64,000 bases of DNA, taken from positions 2,170,001 to 2,234,000 of the forward strand of contig NZ_CP043568.1 of assembly GCF_014076415.1 (NCBI RefSeq). Direction: 5' to 3'. The notes under the pieces were generated by a model. The model did not search any database. It was not told the DNA's origin and saw only the letters and a list, made by a program, of their open reading frames with translations. Every line of letters starts with the position of its first letter. The stretch's first letter is position 1. Both the position numbers and the translations under genes were made by a program. This document shows, one piece after another, positions 40,645 through 49,504 of this stretch. Source of the DNA: Comamonas testosteroni. Lineage in GTDB: Bacteria > Pseudomonadota > Gammaproteobacteria > Burkholderiales > Burkholderiaceae_C.

Positions 40645-42018
40645 ATGGATTTTGATGTTTCCGTGCACGAACACTTCATGCACCAGGCACTGGAGCAGGC
40701 GCGCTGCGCCGCCGCTTGCGGCGAGGTGCCGGTGGGGGCCGTGGTCGTCAAGGACGGGCAGGTCATAGGCCGCGGCCATAACAGCCCGCTCTCGGCCCAG
40801 GACCCCACGGCCCATGCCGAGGTGCTGGCCCTGCGCGAGGCTGCACGGGCTCTCGGCAATTACCGGCTCGAGGGCTGCACGCTGTATGTGACGCTTGAGC
40901 CCTGCACCATGTGCAGCGGCGCCATGCTGCATGCGCGTGTGGATGCCGTGGTCTACGGTGCGGCCGAACCCAGGACCGGTGCGGCGGGGTCGGTGCTCGA
41001 TGTCTTCGGCTACCCCGCCATCAACCACCAGACGCAGGTGCTGCGCGGCGTGCTGGCCGCGCAATGCTCGGCGCTGATGGCCGAATTCTTCCAGCGGCGA
41101 CGCCAGGAAAAAAAGGCGCAGCAGCCGTACCCGCTCAGGGACTGGGCGCTGCGCAATGCCGATGAGGCGTTTGCCGACCTGCCCGCCTGGCCCTGGCAGT
41201 CGCAGTGGCGCAGCGACCTGCCGGCGCTGCAGGGCCTGCGCCTGTCCGTAGTCGATGAAGGACCTGAGGATGCTGCGCTGACCTGGCTGTGTGTGCATGG
41301 CAGCCCGGGCTGGGGCTATGGCTTCCGGCATCTGATGCCCGATTTGCTGGCTGCCGGTCATCGCGTGGTGGTGCCCGATCTGCCGGGTTTCGGCCGCAGC
41401 GACCAGCCCAAGAAAGACAAACAGCACAGCGCGCAGTGGCATTCGCAGCTCATCGTCGAGCTGATTGAGACGCTCAACCTGCGGCGGCTGGTCCTGGTCG
41501 GGCAGGGCGATGGTGGCCGTCTGGGTCTGGCTGCAGCGCAAGCCCTGCCAGAGCGCTTTGCTGGCGCGTGGCTGATCGGTACCTGGCCGCTGAACACGCA
41601 GCCGCAGCAGCGTCAGCAATGGTTTGAACAGGCAGCGCGCAAGCCTGGCTGGGATGTGGCCAGGGCCATGGCCGAATTGGAAGGGCGCAGCAATGCCGAA
41701 GAGGCCCGCGCCTGGAATGCCCCGTTTGTGCAGCCCGGCCATCGTGCCGCACTCAAGGCCTGGCCGCGCCTGCAGACCAAGCTGGCTGAGCCGCCCGCCG
41801 ATCTGCTGATGCATTGGGCGCTGACCGACAGATTGTGGCTGCAGCCAGCAGCCACTCAGCAGCTCGTTTCTGTCGCGCAATGGCAGGCCGCCTGGCTGCA
41901 ATCCGTGCCGCAGTTGGCGGCGCAGGGCAAGGTCTGGCGGCAAACCCGGCATGGCGCTCCGGTTCCTGCAGCACAGCAGGGCGGCGGTGCAGCGGCTGTG
42001 GAATACTTTGCGCCGTAG
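40645..42018 (+). CDS. tadA: TadA tRNA adenosine deaminase fused to alpha/beta hydrolase
   Basis: 457 residues, far longer than ordinary TadA (about 160). Residues 1-155 are the deaminase that converts A34 to inosine in tRNA-Arg: EVPVGAVVV, zinc ligands TAHAEVLALREA and PCTMCSGAMLHA. Residues about 205-457 form an alpha/beta hydrolase domain: CVHGSPGWGYGFRHLMPDL and VVVPDLPGFGRSDQP. Its nucleophile elbow is GQGDGG (about residues 286-291). Aligned with dehalogenase-like QDWGG the usual nucleophile position holds glycine, with Asp one residue later, so activity is questionable. The two domains are in one frame without a stop. Confidence 0.88.
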   Translation: MDFDVSVHEHFMHQALEQARCAAACGEVPVGAVVVKDGQVIGRGHNSPLSAQDPTAHAEVLALREAARALGNYRLEGCTLYVTLEPCTMCSGAMLHARVDAVVYGAAEPRTGAAGSVLDVFGYPAINHQTQVLRGVLAAQCSALMAEFFQRRRQEKKAQQPYPLRDWALRNADEAFADLPAWPWQSQWRSDLPALQGLRLSVVDEGPEDAALTWLCVHGSPGWGYGFRHLMPDLLAAGHRVVVPDLPGFGRSDQPKKDKQHSAQWHSQLIVELIETLNLRRLVLVGQGDGGRLGLAAAQALPERFAGAWLIGTWPLNTQPQQRQQWFEQAARKPGWDVARAMAELEGRSNAEEARAWNAPFVQPGHRAALKAWPRLQTKLAEPPADLLMHWALTDRLWLQPAATQQLVSVAQWQAAWLQSVPQLAAQGKVWRQTRHGAPVPAAQQGGGAAAVEYFAP

Positions 42019-42057
42019 CCCGATCGGTCCGTCCGGCGGAGCAAGAATCTGAACTAG

Positions 42058-42134
42058 GACTTACGCAAACCAGAATGCAACAAGGGCTCGCCTTCTGAGG
42101 CAGTCGCCCGGCCTGAACCAGTTTTGCGTAAGTC
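42058..42134. repeat. GACTTACGCAAA inverted-repeat element, copy A
   Basis: Left arm GACTTACGCAAAC (42058-42070) and right arm GTTTTGCGTAAGTC (42121-42134) are near-perfect inverted repeats with about 50 bases between them. Related copies occur at 49376-49442 and 55032-55107. The element lies between tadA and the LD-carboxypeptidase gene. Confidence 0.7.
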
Positions 42135-42206
42135 GTATGAACTTCTGAATCTGCGGATTCACTCACTTTTCATGGAGCATGCGGCCGATGGCCGCATGAA
42201 AAGGCT

Positions 42207-43361
42207 TTGGCAACCTCGCGCAAATCCCCAGCATCCACTGCAGCGTCCCAGCAGCAAGATCCGCAGCACCACGCTCACTCGCACGGGCATGAGCCGGCTC
42301 ATCAGGCACATGTGCATGACGAGCACTGCAGCCATGAGCACGGTCACCACGATCATCACGACCATGTGTACAGCGCCGACGGCAGCTGCTGCGGCCATGA
42401 TCACAGCCATGGCGGCAAACACATCTATATCTATTCGCCCTCGGGTGCGGTGCGCGACAAGGCAGCCTTCAAACGCGGCATCAAGCTGCTGGAGGCCCTG
42501 GGCCACGAGGTGGAGGTCGATGTCGATGCACTGGCCGGCAGCCAGCGCTTTGCGGGTGACGACGCCACCCGTCTGGCTGCTATCCACCGTGCAGCGGCCA
42601 GTGGGGCCGATGTGGCGCTGATTTCGCGTGGCGGCTACGGTCTCACGCGCATCCTGCCGGGCATCAAGTACAAGACTGTGGCCAAGGCGATTGCGGGCGG
42701 CACCAAGTTTGTCGGCCTCAGCGACTTCACGGCTTTTCAGCTGGCCATGCTGGCACAGACCGGTTCGGTCACCTGGGCGGGCCCCGCGCTCAATGCCGAC
42801 TTCGGTGTGGACAGCAAAAAGACCGGCGAGCCCGTGGACGACATCATGCTGGACTGCTTCGAGGACCTGCTCAGCGGCCAGGGCGAGGGCGCTGGCTGGC
42901 AGATGCCCAGGATTGGCGAGCTGCCCAATGGCAAGCCCCAGCTCAAGGACTTTTACGTGCCCGGCGGGGCCACCTTGTGGGGCGGAAATCTGGCGGTGCT
43001 GGCGTCCCTGCTGGGCACGCCTTACTTCCCGCAGGTCGATGGCGGCATTCTGTTCATCGAAGACGTGGGCGAGCATCCCTACCGGATCGAGCGCATGCTG
43101 ACGCAGCTGCTGCTGGCGGGCGTTCTGCAAAAGCAAAAAGCCATCGTCTTTGGCCAGTTCACCGAATTCAAGCTCACCACGCATGACAAGGGCTTCAAGC
43201 TGCAGACCGTCATCGACTGGCTGCGCATGCAGCTCAAGCGCCCCGTGCTGCAAGGCCTGCCCTTCGGTCATGTGCCCACCAAGGTGCTGCTGCCCGTGGG
43301 GGCGCAGGTGTCGCTGTCCGTGGAAGGGCGGGATGCGCTGATCTACTGGGGACATGTCTGA
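42207..43361 (+). CDS. LD-carboxypeptidase (LdcA/MccF, S66) with His-rich N-terminal extension
   Basis: 384 residues from TTG 42207. No ATG or GTG lies upstream in frame back to the stop at 42138, so TTG is the only normal start and the exact start is uncertain. The S66 core runs from HIYIYSPSGAV. The catalytic Ser is in VGLSDFTAF (about residue 172), the Glu in LFIEDVGEHPY (about 285) and the His in PFGHVPTKVLLP (about 355). S66 enzymes cut L,D-peptide bonds of murein tetrapeptides in recycling. The first about 70 residues contain about 20 histidines plus cysteines (HDEHCSHEHGHHDHHDH, CCGHDHSHGG), a likely metal-binding tail that ordinary LdcA lacks. Confidence 0.85.
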   Translation: MATSRKSPASTAASQQQDPQHHAHSHGHEPAHQAHVHDEHCSHEHGHHDHHDHVYSADGSCCGHDHSHGGKHIYIYSPSGAVRDKAAFKRGIKLLEALGHEVEVDVDALAGSQRFAGDDATRLAAIHRAAASGADVALISRGGYGLTRILPGIKYKTVAKAIAGGTKFVGLSDFTAFQLAMLAQTGSVTWAGPALNADFGVDSKKTGEPVDDIMLDCFEDLLSGQGEGAGWQMPRIGELPNGKPQLKDFYVPGGATLWGGNLAVLASLLGTPYFPQVDGGILFIEDVGEHPYRIERMLTQLLLAGVLQKQKAIVFGQFTEFKLTTHDKGFKLQTVIDWLRMQLKRPVLQGLPFGHVPTKVLLPVGAQVSLSVEGRDALIYWGHV

Positions 43362-43515
43362 CGGCAGATTGCCGCTGAGGCTGCTGGGGGCGTCGCCAGG
43401 GGCCTGCGCCTTGTGCTTGCACCTAAGCAATCTCTGTGTGATAGCTGTTAACGCAGGCTGCATATGAGCTGAATGCCAGTCTGGCTTGTATTTTGAGATC
43501 GGGAAGGACGCACGC

Positions 43516-43971
43516 ATGGGCAAGACTGCACTGCAGTGGACCGAGGAAATGATGGCCCTGCTGGGCCAGGAAAAAGACGCCGTGCTGGCCGAACGCTGGG
43601 GAACATCGGCCAAGACGGTCAACCTCAAGCGCAATGCACTGGGTATTCCTGCCTTCGGGCATTTCCAGTGGACGCCGCAAGCGCTTGCTCTGCTGGGGCG
43701 GGAGGCCGATGCCGAAGTGGCAAGGCAACTGGGTATCAGCAAGGCCAGCGTGGTAGCCAAGCGCACCGAGCAGGGCATTGCCTCGGTAACGGGCGCTGCT
43801 GCCAGCAGCGCTTTTGACTGGTGCGACGAGGCTGTGGCTTTGCTGGGCACGGCATCCGATGCCAGGATTGCCGAGCAACTGGGCCTGAGCCGCCTGACGG
43901 TCTACAACGCTCGCATCGCCAGGGGTATTGCCGCAGCGGGTCGGGGAGCGGGCAAGAGTCGAGAGCCATGA
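43516..43971 (+). CDS. Protein of three tandem HTH-like repeats
   Basis: 151 residues from ATG 43516 (GGAAGGA seven bases upstream; TTG 43486 rejected). It consists of three units of exactly 37 residues at 8-44, 52-88 and 102-138 that share the pattern W-x6-LLG-x3-DA-x2-A-x3-G-x-S-x2-(T/S)V-x4-R-x3-GI. Each unit looks like a three-helix DNA-binding fold with a recognition-helix segment such as LGISKASVVAKRT. A basic tail follows. No known family name is recognised. Overlaps the membrane-protein gene (ATGA), so they are translated together. Confidence 0.8.
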   Translation: MGKTALQWTEEMMALLGQEKDAVLAERWGTSAKTVNLKRNALGIPAFGHFQWTPQALALLGREADAEVARQLGISKASVVAKRTEQGIASVTGAAASSAFDWCDEAVALLGTASDARIAEQLGLSRLTVYNARIARGIAAAGRGAGKSREP

Positions 43972-45782
43972 ACCGCGCCGACGCGCCAGTGACCGAGCCG
44001 GGGCTGAGCCGGCCGCAGGTCCTGCTGCGCGCGGTATTGCTGGGTTGGCTGTGGCTGGCGGCCCTGGCCGGCTTTTCCCATCTGCTGACGCGCTTGCCGC
44101 CCTGGGGCTGGCTGCTTGCAGTCCTGCTGCTGGTGTTGCTGCCAGCCTGGGGGCATTGGCTGCTCCTGATGCTGCGCAAAAAGCTGCTGCACTTGCAGTT
44201 CGCGCCGCAGGGGCATATCGGCCGCTGGCTTGGCTGCGGTTGGTGGCCGGCCTGCAAGGCATTGGCACTGGCCTTGCTGCTGTGCACCAGCTCACTCTGG
44301 CAGGCATGGTTTCTGGCGTCCTGGGAATGGGGGCTGCTGGCGCTGGCTCCCTTGCTTTATGCCTTGCTGGCCTGTGGCATGCAGGCGGGCCTGAGGCGAG
44401 AGTTTTCATCCGCGGCCTTTGCCTGGGCCTGGGCTCAGCGTGGCGCCGGCTGGCTGCTGCTGGTGCTTCTGGGCGGGGGCTGGCTATGCGCCATGGCCAG
44501 TCAGCAGGATCTGGGGCGGGGGCTGGCCCCTGGCATGGAGCCCGAGGCATTGAATCATGCGCTGGCCCAGATTCACGCAGCGCCCTCTGGCCTGGTGCGC
44601 TGGGGGCTGGATGCCCTGCTGGCCGTGCAGCTGGCGAGTGGCGCCATGGCCGACCTGCCTCAAATGCCCGTCCTGCGCCTGGTGCTGCTGGCGCTGTTCG
44701 GCCCGGTAGGCGTGCTGCTGTGCCTGGGGCGCGCCATGCAGGGGGCATCGGCTTCCTCGGCCCTTTTGCTGCAGGCCAGGCCTTCGGGGGCAGTGCGCAA
44801 TGCCGCCTCTTCGCCGGTCGCCTCTTCGTCGGCCGCGCCTTTGCTGGCCCTGGTTGCCGTGCTGGTGCTGGGCATTCTGGTGCAGACCACGGCCGTCCTT
44901 GATGGTCTGGCCCGTGCGCAGGAGAGCCCGCTGGCACTCAAGCGCCTGCCCGGGTGCGAGCGCATCGGGCAGCAGCTCTACCGCCTCGGCACGCTGGACG
45001 TCACGCGCCAGCAGGTCCTGCAACTGCTGGGCCGGGTCCAGGCCGGACAGGCCCTGTGCGAGAGCATCCCGCAGATGAACCGGCAGCTGGATGCCGCCGT
45101 CGAGCGCTATCTGGACTGGTATTTCAGTCTGGGGGCGGAGTGGGGGCGCATCCTCAGTCTGCTCACGGGCGATGTGAGCCAGTTTCTGCAGAACAAGCTC
45201 AGCGAAATCCTGGGAGCCACACCGGGGCTGGAGGGCTGGATGCAGACTTTGCAAAAGCAGGCACTGACCAGCGGTGCCGCTCTGGCCGAGGGCCAGCAGC
45301 GCATCGAGGAAACCCTGGCACGCCATCATCTGGCCCTGAGTCCCGAGCAATGTCTGGTGCGTGCCGAGGTGGCCAGCCTGCCTGCGCTGGAGCTGCTGGG
45401 CGATGCACGCCAGCGGCTGACGGCCAGCGCCCTGGTGGGCACGGGGGGCGGTGCTTTTGCCGCAGCCGTCGCGGGCAAAGCCATGGCCAAGGCCTCGATG
45501 AAGGCTGCCGGCAAGGTGCTGGCCAAGGCCGCTGCCAAGCAGGGTCTGGGCAAGGCCGGGGCCGCGGTAGCCGGTGCGGCCGTGGGCTCCGTCGTTCCCG
45601 GTGTCGGCACGGCCGTGGGGGCGGTGGCGGGTGCGGTCGCCGGTGTGGTGCTGGGCGTGGGGATTGACTGGGCGGCACTTTATGCCGAAGAACTGCTGAC
45701 ACGCGATGCCATGCGTGCCGATCTGCGTGCCGCGCTGGGTGAGCAGCTGCAGGGCCTGAGCCGGGCCATGGGCTGTCCATAG
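43968..45782 (+). CDS. Large hypothetical membrane protein with Gly/Ala-rich C-terminus
   Basis: 604 residues from ATG 43968. Hydrophobic segments at about 17-40, 44-70, 90-115, 118-140, 160-185, 225-250 and 290-315 suggest six or seven membrane passes. A soluble, mostly helical section (about 320-490) follows. The region about 490-570 is very rich in Gly and Ala with evenly spaced small residues (for example GAAVAGAAVGSVVPGVGTAV), a glycine-zipper-like pattern typical of membrane insertion or pore proteins. No family recognised. Upstream it is coupled to the triple-repeat protein; downstream a promoterless gap leads to the SpoIIAA-like gene. Confidence 0.7.
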   Translation: MNRADAPVTEPGLSRPQVLLRAVLLGWLWLAALAGFSHLLTRLPPWGWLLAVLLLVLLPAWGHWLLLMLRKKLLHLQFAPQGHIGRWLGCGWWPACKALALALLLCTSSLWQAWFLASWEWGLLALAPLLYALLACGMQAGLRREFSSAAFAWAWAQRGAGWLLLVLLGGGWLCAMASQQDLGRGLAPGMEPEALNHALAQIHAAPSGLVRWGLDALLAVQLASGAMADLPQMPVLRLVLLALFGPVGVLLCLGRAMQGASASSALLLQARPSGAVRNAASSPVASSSAAPLLALVAVLVLGILVQTTAVLDGLARAQESPLALKRLPGCERIGQQLYRLGTLDVTRQQVLQLLGRVQAGQALCESIPQMNRQLDAAVERYLDWYFSLGAEWGRILSLLTGDVSQFLQNKLSEILGATPGLEGWMQTLQKQALTSGAALAEGQQRIEETLARHHLALSPEQCLVRAEVASLPALELLGDARQRLTASALVGTGGGAFAAAVAGKAMAKASMKAAGKVLAKAAAKQGLGKAGAAVAGAAVGSVVPGVGTAVGAVAGAVAGVVLGVGIDWAALYAEELLTRDAMRADLRAALGEQLQGLSRAMGCP

Positions 45783-45904
45783 TCGACTCCGCAGTCGGGC
45801 GGGTGCTGCGCCATGAGCCGCAAAAACCTGTGCTGCGGGTGCTGTCTAGGGCTGCATTCCATCGAGCGCAGGCGTACAGTGAAGTTTCGCTGCAGGAGTT
45901 GCAT

Positions 45905-46270
45905 ATGCTCAATTACTCCCTCATGAAACCCGAAGGCATCTTGCTGCTGGAGCCCCATGGGCCCCTGACCGAGCAGGATTTCGACGGCGTCAGCCAGGAC
46001 GTGGACGATTTCCTGGCCGAGCATCCCAAACTACATGGGGTGATGATCCAGTCCAAGGACTTTCCCGGCTGGGAAAACTGGGCCGGCTTCAGCGCCCATA
46101 TGGGCTTTGTCAGAGAACATCGCCATCAGGTGGAACAGATCGCTCTGGTGACCGACAGTCATCTGGCGGGCATGGCCGAATTCGTCGGCAGGCATCTCAC
46201 GCATGCCGAGGTCAGGCATTTCCCGTTTACCGAAGATGCCAGGGCCATGCAGTGGCTGCATGCGGCCTGA
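45905..46270 (+). CDS. SpoIIAA-like (STAS-fold) protein
   Basis: 121 residues from ATG 45905, preceded by CAGGAG. Matches the SpoIIAA-like family (PF11964): GILLLEPHGPLTEQDFDGVSQDVDDFL and VMIQSKDFPGWENWAGFSAHMGFVREH. The phosphorylatable serine of true anti-sigma-factor antagonists is not evident. Function of the family is not established; a lipid- or membrane-associated role has been suggested because of the STAS fold. It converges on fusA with a large hairpin between. Confidence 0.82.
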   Translation: MLNYSLMKPEGILLLEPHGPLTEQDFDGVSQDVDDFLAEHPKLHGVMIQSKDFPGWENWAGFSAHMGFVREHRHQVEQIALVTDSHLAGMAEFVGRHLTHAEVRHFPFTEDARAMQWLHAA

Positions 46271-46288
46271 GCCGCCTGTATGAATCAG

Positions 46289-46328
46289 CCAGGCAACTTT
46301 GCCGCCGAGCAGCGGCAGAGTTGCCTGG
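46289..46328. terminator. 17-bp hairpin between SpoIIAA-like gene and fusA
   Basis: CCAGGCAACTTTGCCGC (46289-46305) pairs with GCGGCAGAGTTGCCTGG (46312-46328) over 17 base pairs including one G-U, 6-base loop. No clear T-run, so it may act as a bidirectional terminator without strong U-tract or as an mRNA 3' end stabiliser. Confidence 0.6.
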
Positions 46329-46334
46329 ATCATC

Positions 46335-48467
46335 CTATCCCTGCTTTCGGTGGCCGGTCGCCGCGCTCGAAGCATTCGCGCTGGCGGCTGCCTGCTGCGG
46401 GGCCTGTGCGTAGCGCTTGAATTCCATGGTGTAGGTGGCTCGGCCCTGTGTCATGGAGCGCAGATGCGTGGCATAGCCGAACATTTCCGATAGCGGCACC
46501 TCGGCCCTGATGGTCTTGCCGTCGCCCGCGATATCGTCCATGCCCTGCACGGCACCGCGGCGCGAGGACAGGTTGCCCATCACAGCGCCTGCGTATTCTT
46601 CGGGCGTCTCCACCTCGACGGCCATGATGGGCTCCAGAATCACCGGGTCGGCTCTCTTGCAGGCTTCCTTGAAGCCCAGGATGGCGGCCATGCGGAAGGC
46701 CTGCTCCGAGGAGTCCACCTCGTGGTAGGAGCCGAAGGTCAGCCGCACCCGCACGTCGACTACCGGGTAGCCGGCCAGGACACCCGAGTTCATGGCTTCG
46801 CGCAGGCCTTTTTCCACGGCGGGAATGAATTCGCGCGGAATCACGCCGCCCTTGATTTCGTCGACGAACTCAAAGCCCTTGCCCGATTCCAGCGGCTCGA
46901 CGGCCAGCACCACATGGCCGTACTGGCCCTTGCCGCCGGACTGGCGCACGAACTTGCCGTCCACATCGCGGACTGCTTTGCGAATGGTTTCGCGGTAGGC
47001 CACCTGGGGCTTGCCCACATTGGCGGCCACATTGAATTCGCGTTTCATGCGGTCGACGATGATCTCCAGGTGCAACTCGCCCATGCCGGCAATGATGGTC
47101 TGGCCCGATTCCTCGTCGGTGCTGACTCTGAAGGACGGGTCTTCGGCCGCGAGGCGCGCCAGTGCCTGGCCCATTTTTTCCTGGTCGGCCTTGCTCCTGG
47201 GCTCTACGGCCTGGGCGATCACGGGTTCGGGGAAGGAGATTTTTTCGAGCACGATGGGCGCTTGCGGATCGCACAGCGTCTCGCCCGTGCTCACGTCCTT
47301 GAGGCCCACGCAGGCCGCAATGTCGCCGGCGCGGATTTCGTCGATCTCCTGGCGTGCATTGGCATGCATCTGCACGATGCGGCCTATGCGCTCCTTTTTA
47401 CCCCGGGTCGGGTTGTAGACCAGATCGCCCTTGGCCAATACGCCCGAGTAGACGCGTACAAAGGTCAACTGGCCCACGAAGGGGTCGGTCATGAGCTTGA
47501 AGGCCAGGGCGGCGAATCTTTCATCGTCGCTGGCATGGCGTATCAGCGTGGTGCCGGCGCTGTCATCTTCGCTATGACCTTCGACGGCAGGAACATCGAG
47601 CGGCGAAGGCATGAGCTCGACAATCGCGTCGAGCAGACGCTGAACGCCCCGGTTCTTGAAGGCCGAGCCGCAGAGCATGGGCTGAATTTCGGTGGCGATG
47701 GTGCGCAGGCGCAGGCCGGTGATGATGTCCTCGGCACCGAGGTCGCCACTGTCCAGGTATTTTTCGGTCAGGGCTTCATTGGCCTCGGCAGCAGCCTCAA
47801 CCATCTTCTGGCGCCATTCCTGTGCGCTGGCCAGAAGCGCTGCGGGGATCTCCTGGTACTCGAATTTCACCCCTTGTGACTCGTCGTCCCAGAAGATGGC
47901 CTTCATCTTGATGAGGTCGACCAGACCATGAAAATCGGCTTCGGCTCCGATGGGGATGACGATGGGAACGGGGTGGGCCTTGAGGCGGTCCACCATCATC
48001 TGGCGCACACGAAAGAAGTCGGCTCCCACGCGGTCCATCTTGTTGACGAAGGCCAGGCGCGGCACCTTGTACTTGTTGGCCTGGCGCCAGACGGTCTCGG
48101 ACTGCGGCTGCACGCCGCCCACGGAGTCGTAGACCATGACAGCGCCGTCGAGCACGCGCATGGAACGCTCGACCTCGATGGTGAAGTCCACGTGGCCGGG
48201 TGTGTCGATGATGTTGATGCGATGGGCCGGGAAATTGTGCTCCATGCCCGACCAGAAGGCCGTGGTGGCTGCTGAGGTGATGGTGATGCCGCGTTCCTGC
48301 TCCTGCTCCATCCAGTCCATGGTGGCAGCGCCGTCATGGACTTCGCCGAGCTTGTGGTTGACCCCGGTATAGAACAGTATGCGCTCGGTGGTGGTGGTCT
48401 TGCCGGCATCGATATGCGCGGAGATGCCGATATTGCGATAGCGCTCTATGGGCGTGTGGCGAGCCAT
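46335..48467 (-). CDS. fusA: Elongation factor G, stand-alone copy
   Basis: 710 residues. Translational GTPase with [19 protein letters not shown] (P-loop), [12 protein letters not shown] and the EF-G domains IV-V ([39 protein letters not shown]). It drives ribosome translocation and recycling. The neighbours are not the str operon (rpsL, rpsG, tuf), so this is likely the second EF-G that many betaproteobacteria carry. The last about 22 residues (Ala/Gln/Ser-rich tail) are unusual. A spacer of about 220 bases upstream likely holds its promoter. Confidence 0.93.
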   Translation of the reverse strand: MARHTPIERYRNIGISAHIDAGKTTTTERILFYTGVNHKLGEVHDGAATMDWMEQEQERGITITSAATTAFWSGMEHNFPAHRINIIDTPGHVDFTIEVERSMRVLDGAVMVYDSVGGVQPQSETVWRQANKYKVPRLAFVNKMDRVGADFFRVRQMMVDRLKAHPVPIVIPIGAEADFHGLVDLIKMKAIFWDDESQGVKFEYQEIPAALLASAQEWRQKMVEAAAEANEALTEKYLDSGDLGAEDIITGLRLRTIATEIQPMLCGSAFKNRGVQRLLDAIVELMPSPLDVPAVEGHSEDDSAGTTLIRHASDDERFAALAFKLMTDPFVGQLTFVRVYSGVLAKGDLVYNPTRGKKERIGRIVQMHANARQEIDEIRAGDIAACVGLKDVSTGETLCDPQAPIVLEKISFPEPVIAQAVEPRSKADQEKMGQALARLAAEDPSFRVSTDEESGQTIIAGMGELHLEIIVDRMKREFNVAANVGKPQVAYRETIRKAVRDVDGKFVRQSGGKGQYGHVVLAVEPLESGKGFEFVDEIKGGVIPREFIPAVEKGLREAMNSGVLAGYPVVDVRVRLTFGSYHEVDSSEQAFRMAAILGFKEACKRADPVILEPIMAVEVETPEEYAGAVMGNLSSRRGAVQGMDDIAGDGKTIRAEVPLSEMFGYATHLRSMTQGRATYTMEFKRYAQAPQQAAASANASSAATGHRKQG

Positions 48468-48691
48468 GATGACCTCCCTGAAACACAGTTATGAAACTGA
48501 AGCGCCGGCACCAGGGTTGCGGAGCCGGCAAGCAGAGGAAATGCATCGGAAATACTAGAGAGATGGCTACAAACTCACTGCCAGAGTGGGTATGGCCCGT
48601 GGCATAAAACCAAAAAGCAGGCCGTGGCCCGAGGTCTGTAGCCTGGCAGGCATCCGGCTTTCCCTTCATTCAAGAACAAGGACTTGTGAAC

Positions 48692-48937
48692 ATGACAGAG
48701 CAGAGTATTCAGACAGCCGCCCACAAGATGGTCTACATCCTGGTGGTGGAGCAAAGCTTGCGTGCTGGCGAGGCAATGAGCGAGAAAGCGCTCGCTTCCG
48801 ACCTGCAAAAGCATGGCATCGGCGAAGGCGAGGGTCAGTCTGCGCTGGACTGGGCCGTCGCCAGGGGCTGGCTGCAAAAAGCAGGCGGCGAGGTGCGCTT
48901 GACCGAAGCCGGCTTCGATATGAATTTCACACAGTAG
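48692..48937 (+). CDS. Small winged-helix-like hypothetical protein
   Basis: 81 residues from ATG 48692 (AAGGA nine bases upstream; GTG 48686 is too close to it). The pattern ALDWAVARGWLQKAGGEVRLTEAGF resembles the wing of a winged-helix fold, preceded by helices. No family is recognised with certainty. It is divergent from fusA and convergent to the 130-residue protein at 48967. Confidence 0.6.
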   Translation: MTEQSIQTAAHKMVYILVVEQSLRAGEAMSEKALASDLQKHGIGEGEGQSALDWAVARGWLQKAGGEVRLTEAGFDMNFTQ

Positions 48938-48966
48938 CGGCAGGGCAGCGGCAACCGCCCGTGCAC

Positions 48967-49359
48967 CTATTCCAGATAAACGCCTTTTTCCTTTTTGCGC
49001 GCCCGCATGCCGGTGCGCAGGAACAGCTCGCTGCCGCCCTGCACGGCCAGGGGCTGGCCGGGCTTGCCGCCGTCCTGGGCCAGGTGGGCATCGGCGCGCG
49101 CATTCCAGTGCTCCCGCAGATCCTGCAGCGCAAGGCGCTCTGTTTCGGTCAACTGCGGATGCTGCTCCAGGAACTCCTGCAGATACTGGCGCGCATCCTG
49201 CTCCAGTTGCTCGCGCGTGGTCGCCAGCGAGATATAGCTGATGTCATCGTCGCGCCCGCTGGTGTGCGTGCCCAGCAGATAGCAGCCGATATAGTCGCCC
49301 CGGGGCTGACCCACGGCCGGGTCCTGGCTGAGTTTCTTGAACAGACTGAAGGGCCACAT
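48967..49359 (-). CDS. Hypothetical protein
   Basis: 130 residues starting MWPFSLFKKLSQDP, with CAAGGAA upstream on the minus strand. This start is preferred over one 16 codons further upstream, which would run into the inverted-repeat element. The protein is mostly soluble and charged, with DYIGCYLLGTHTSGRDDDI and a helical EQLEQDARQYLQEFLEQHPQ. No known domain is recognised. An inverted-repeat element (copy B) lies directly upstream. Confidence 0.6.
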   Translation of the reverse strand: MWPFSLFKKLSQDPAVGQPRGDYIGCYLLGTHTSGRDDDISYISLATTREQLEQDARQYLQEFLEQHPQLTETERLALQDLREHWNARADAHLAQDGGKPGQPLAVQGGSELFLRTGMRARKKEKGVYLE

Positions 49360-49375
49360 GCGCTGAATTCCTTGG

Positions 49376-49442
49376 GACTGACGCAAACAGGGACGCACGA
49401 TAGGCATGAAACACCATGCCTGATCCGAGTCTGCGTAGGTCG
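49376..49442. repeat. GACTTACGCAAA-type inverted-repeat element, copy B
   Basis: Left arm GACTGACGCAAAC (49376-49388) and right arm GTCTGCGTAGGTC (about 49429-49441) are a degenerate version of the copies at 42058 and 55032. It lies between the divergent genes at 48967 and 49505. Confidence 0.55.
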
Positions 49443-49504
49443 TTTACCTAACACCGGGCCAGAGCCCAAACAGGTATTGTCGCCCATGACTGGAAGCGAT
49501 CAGC

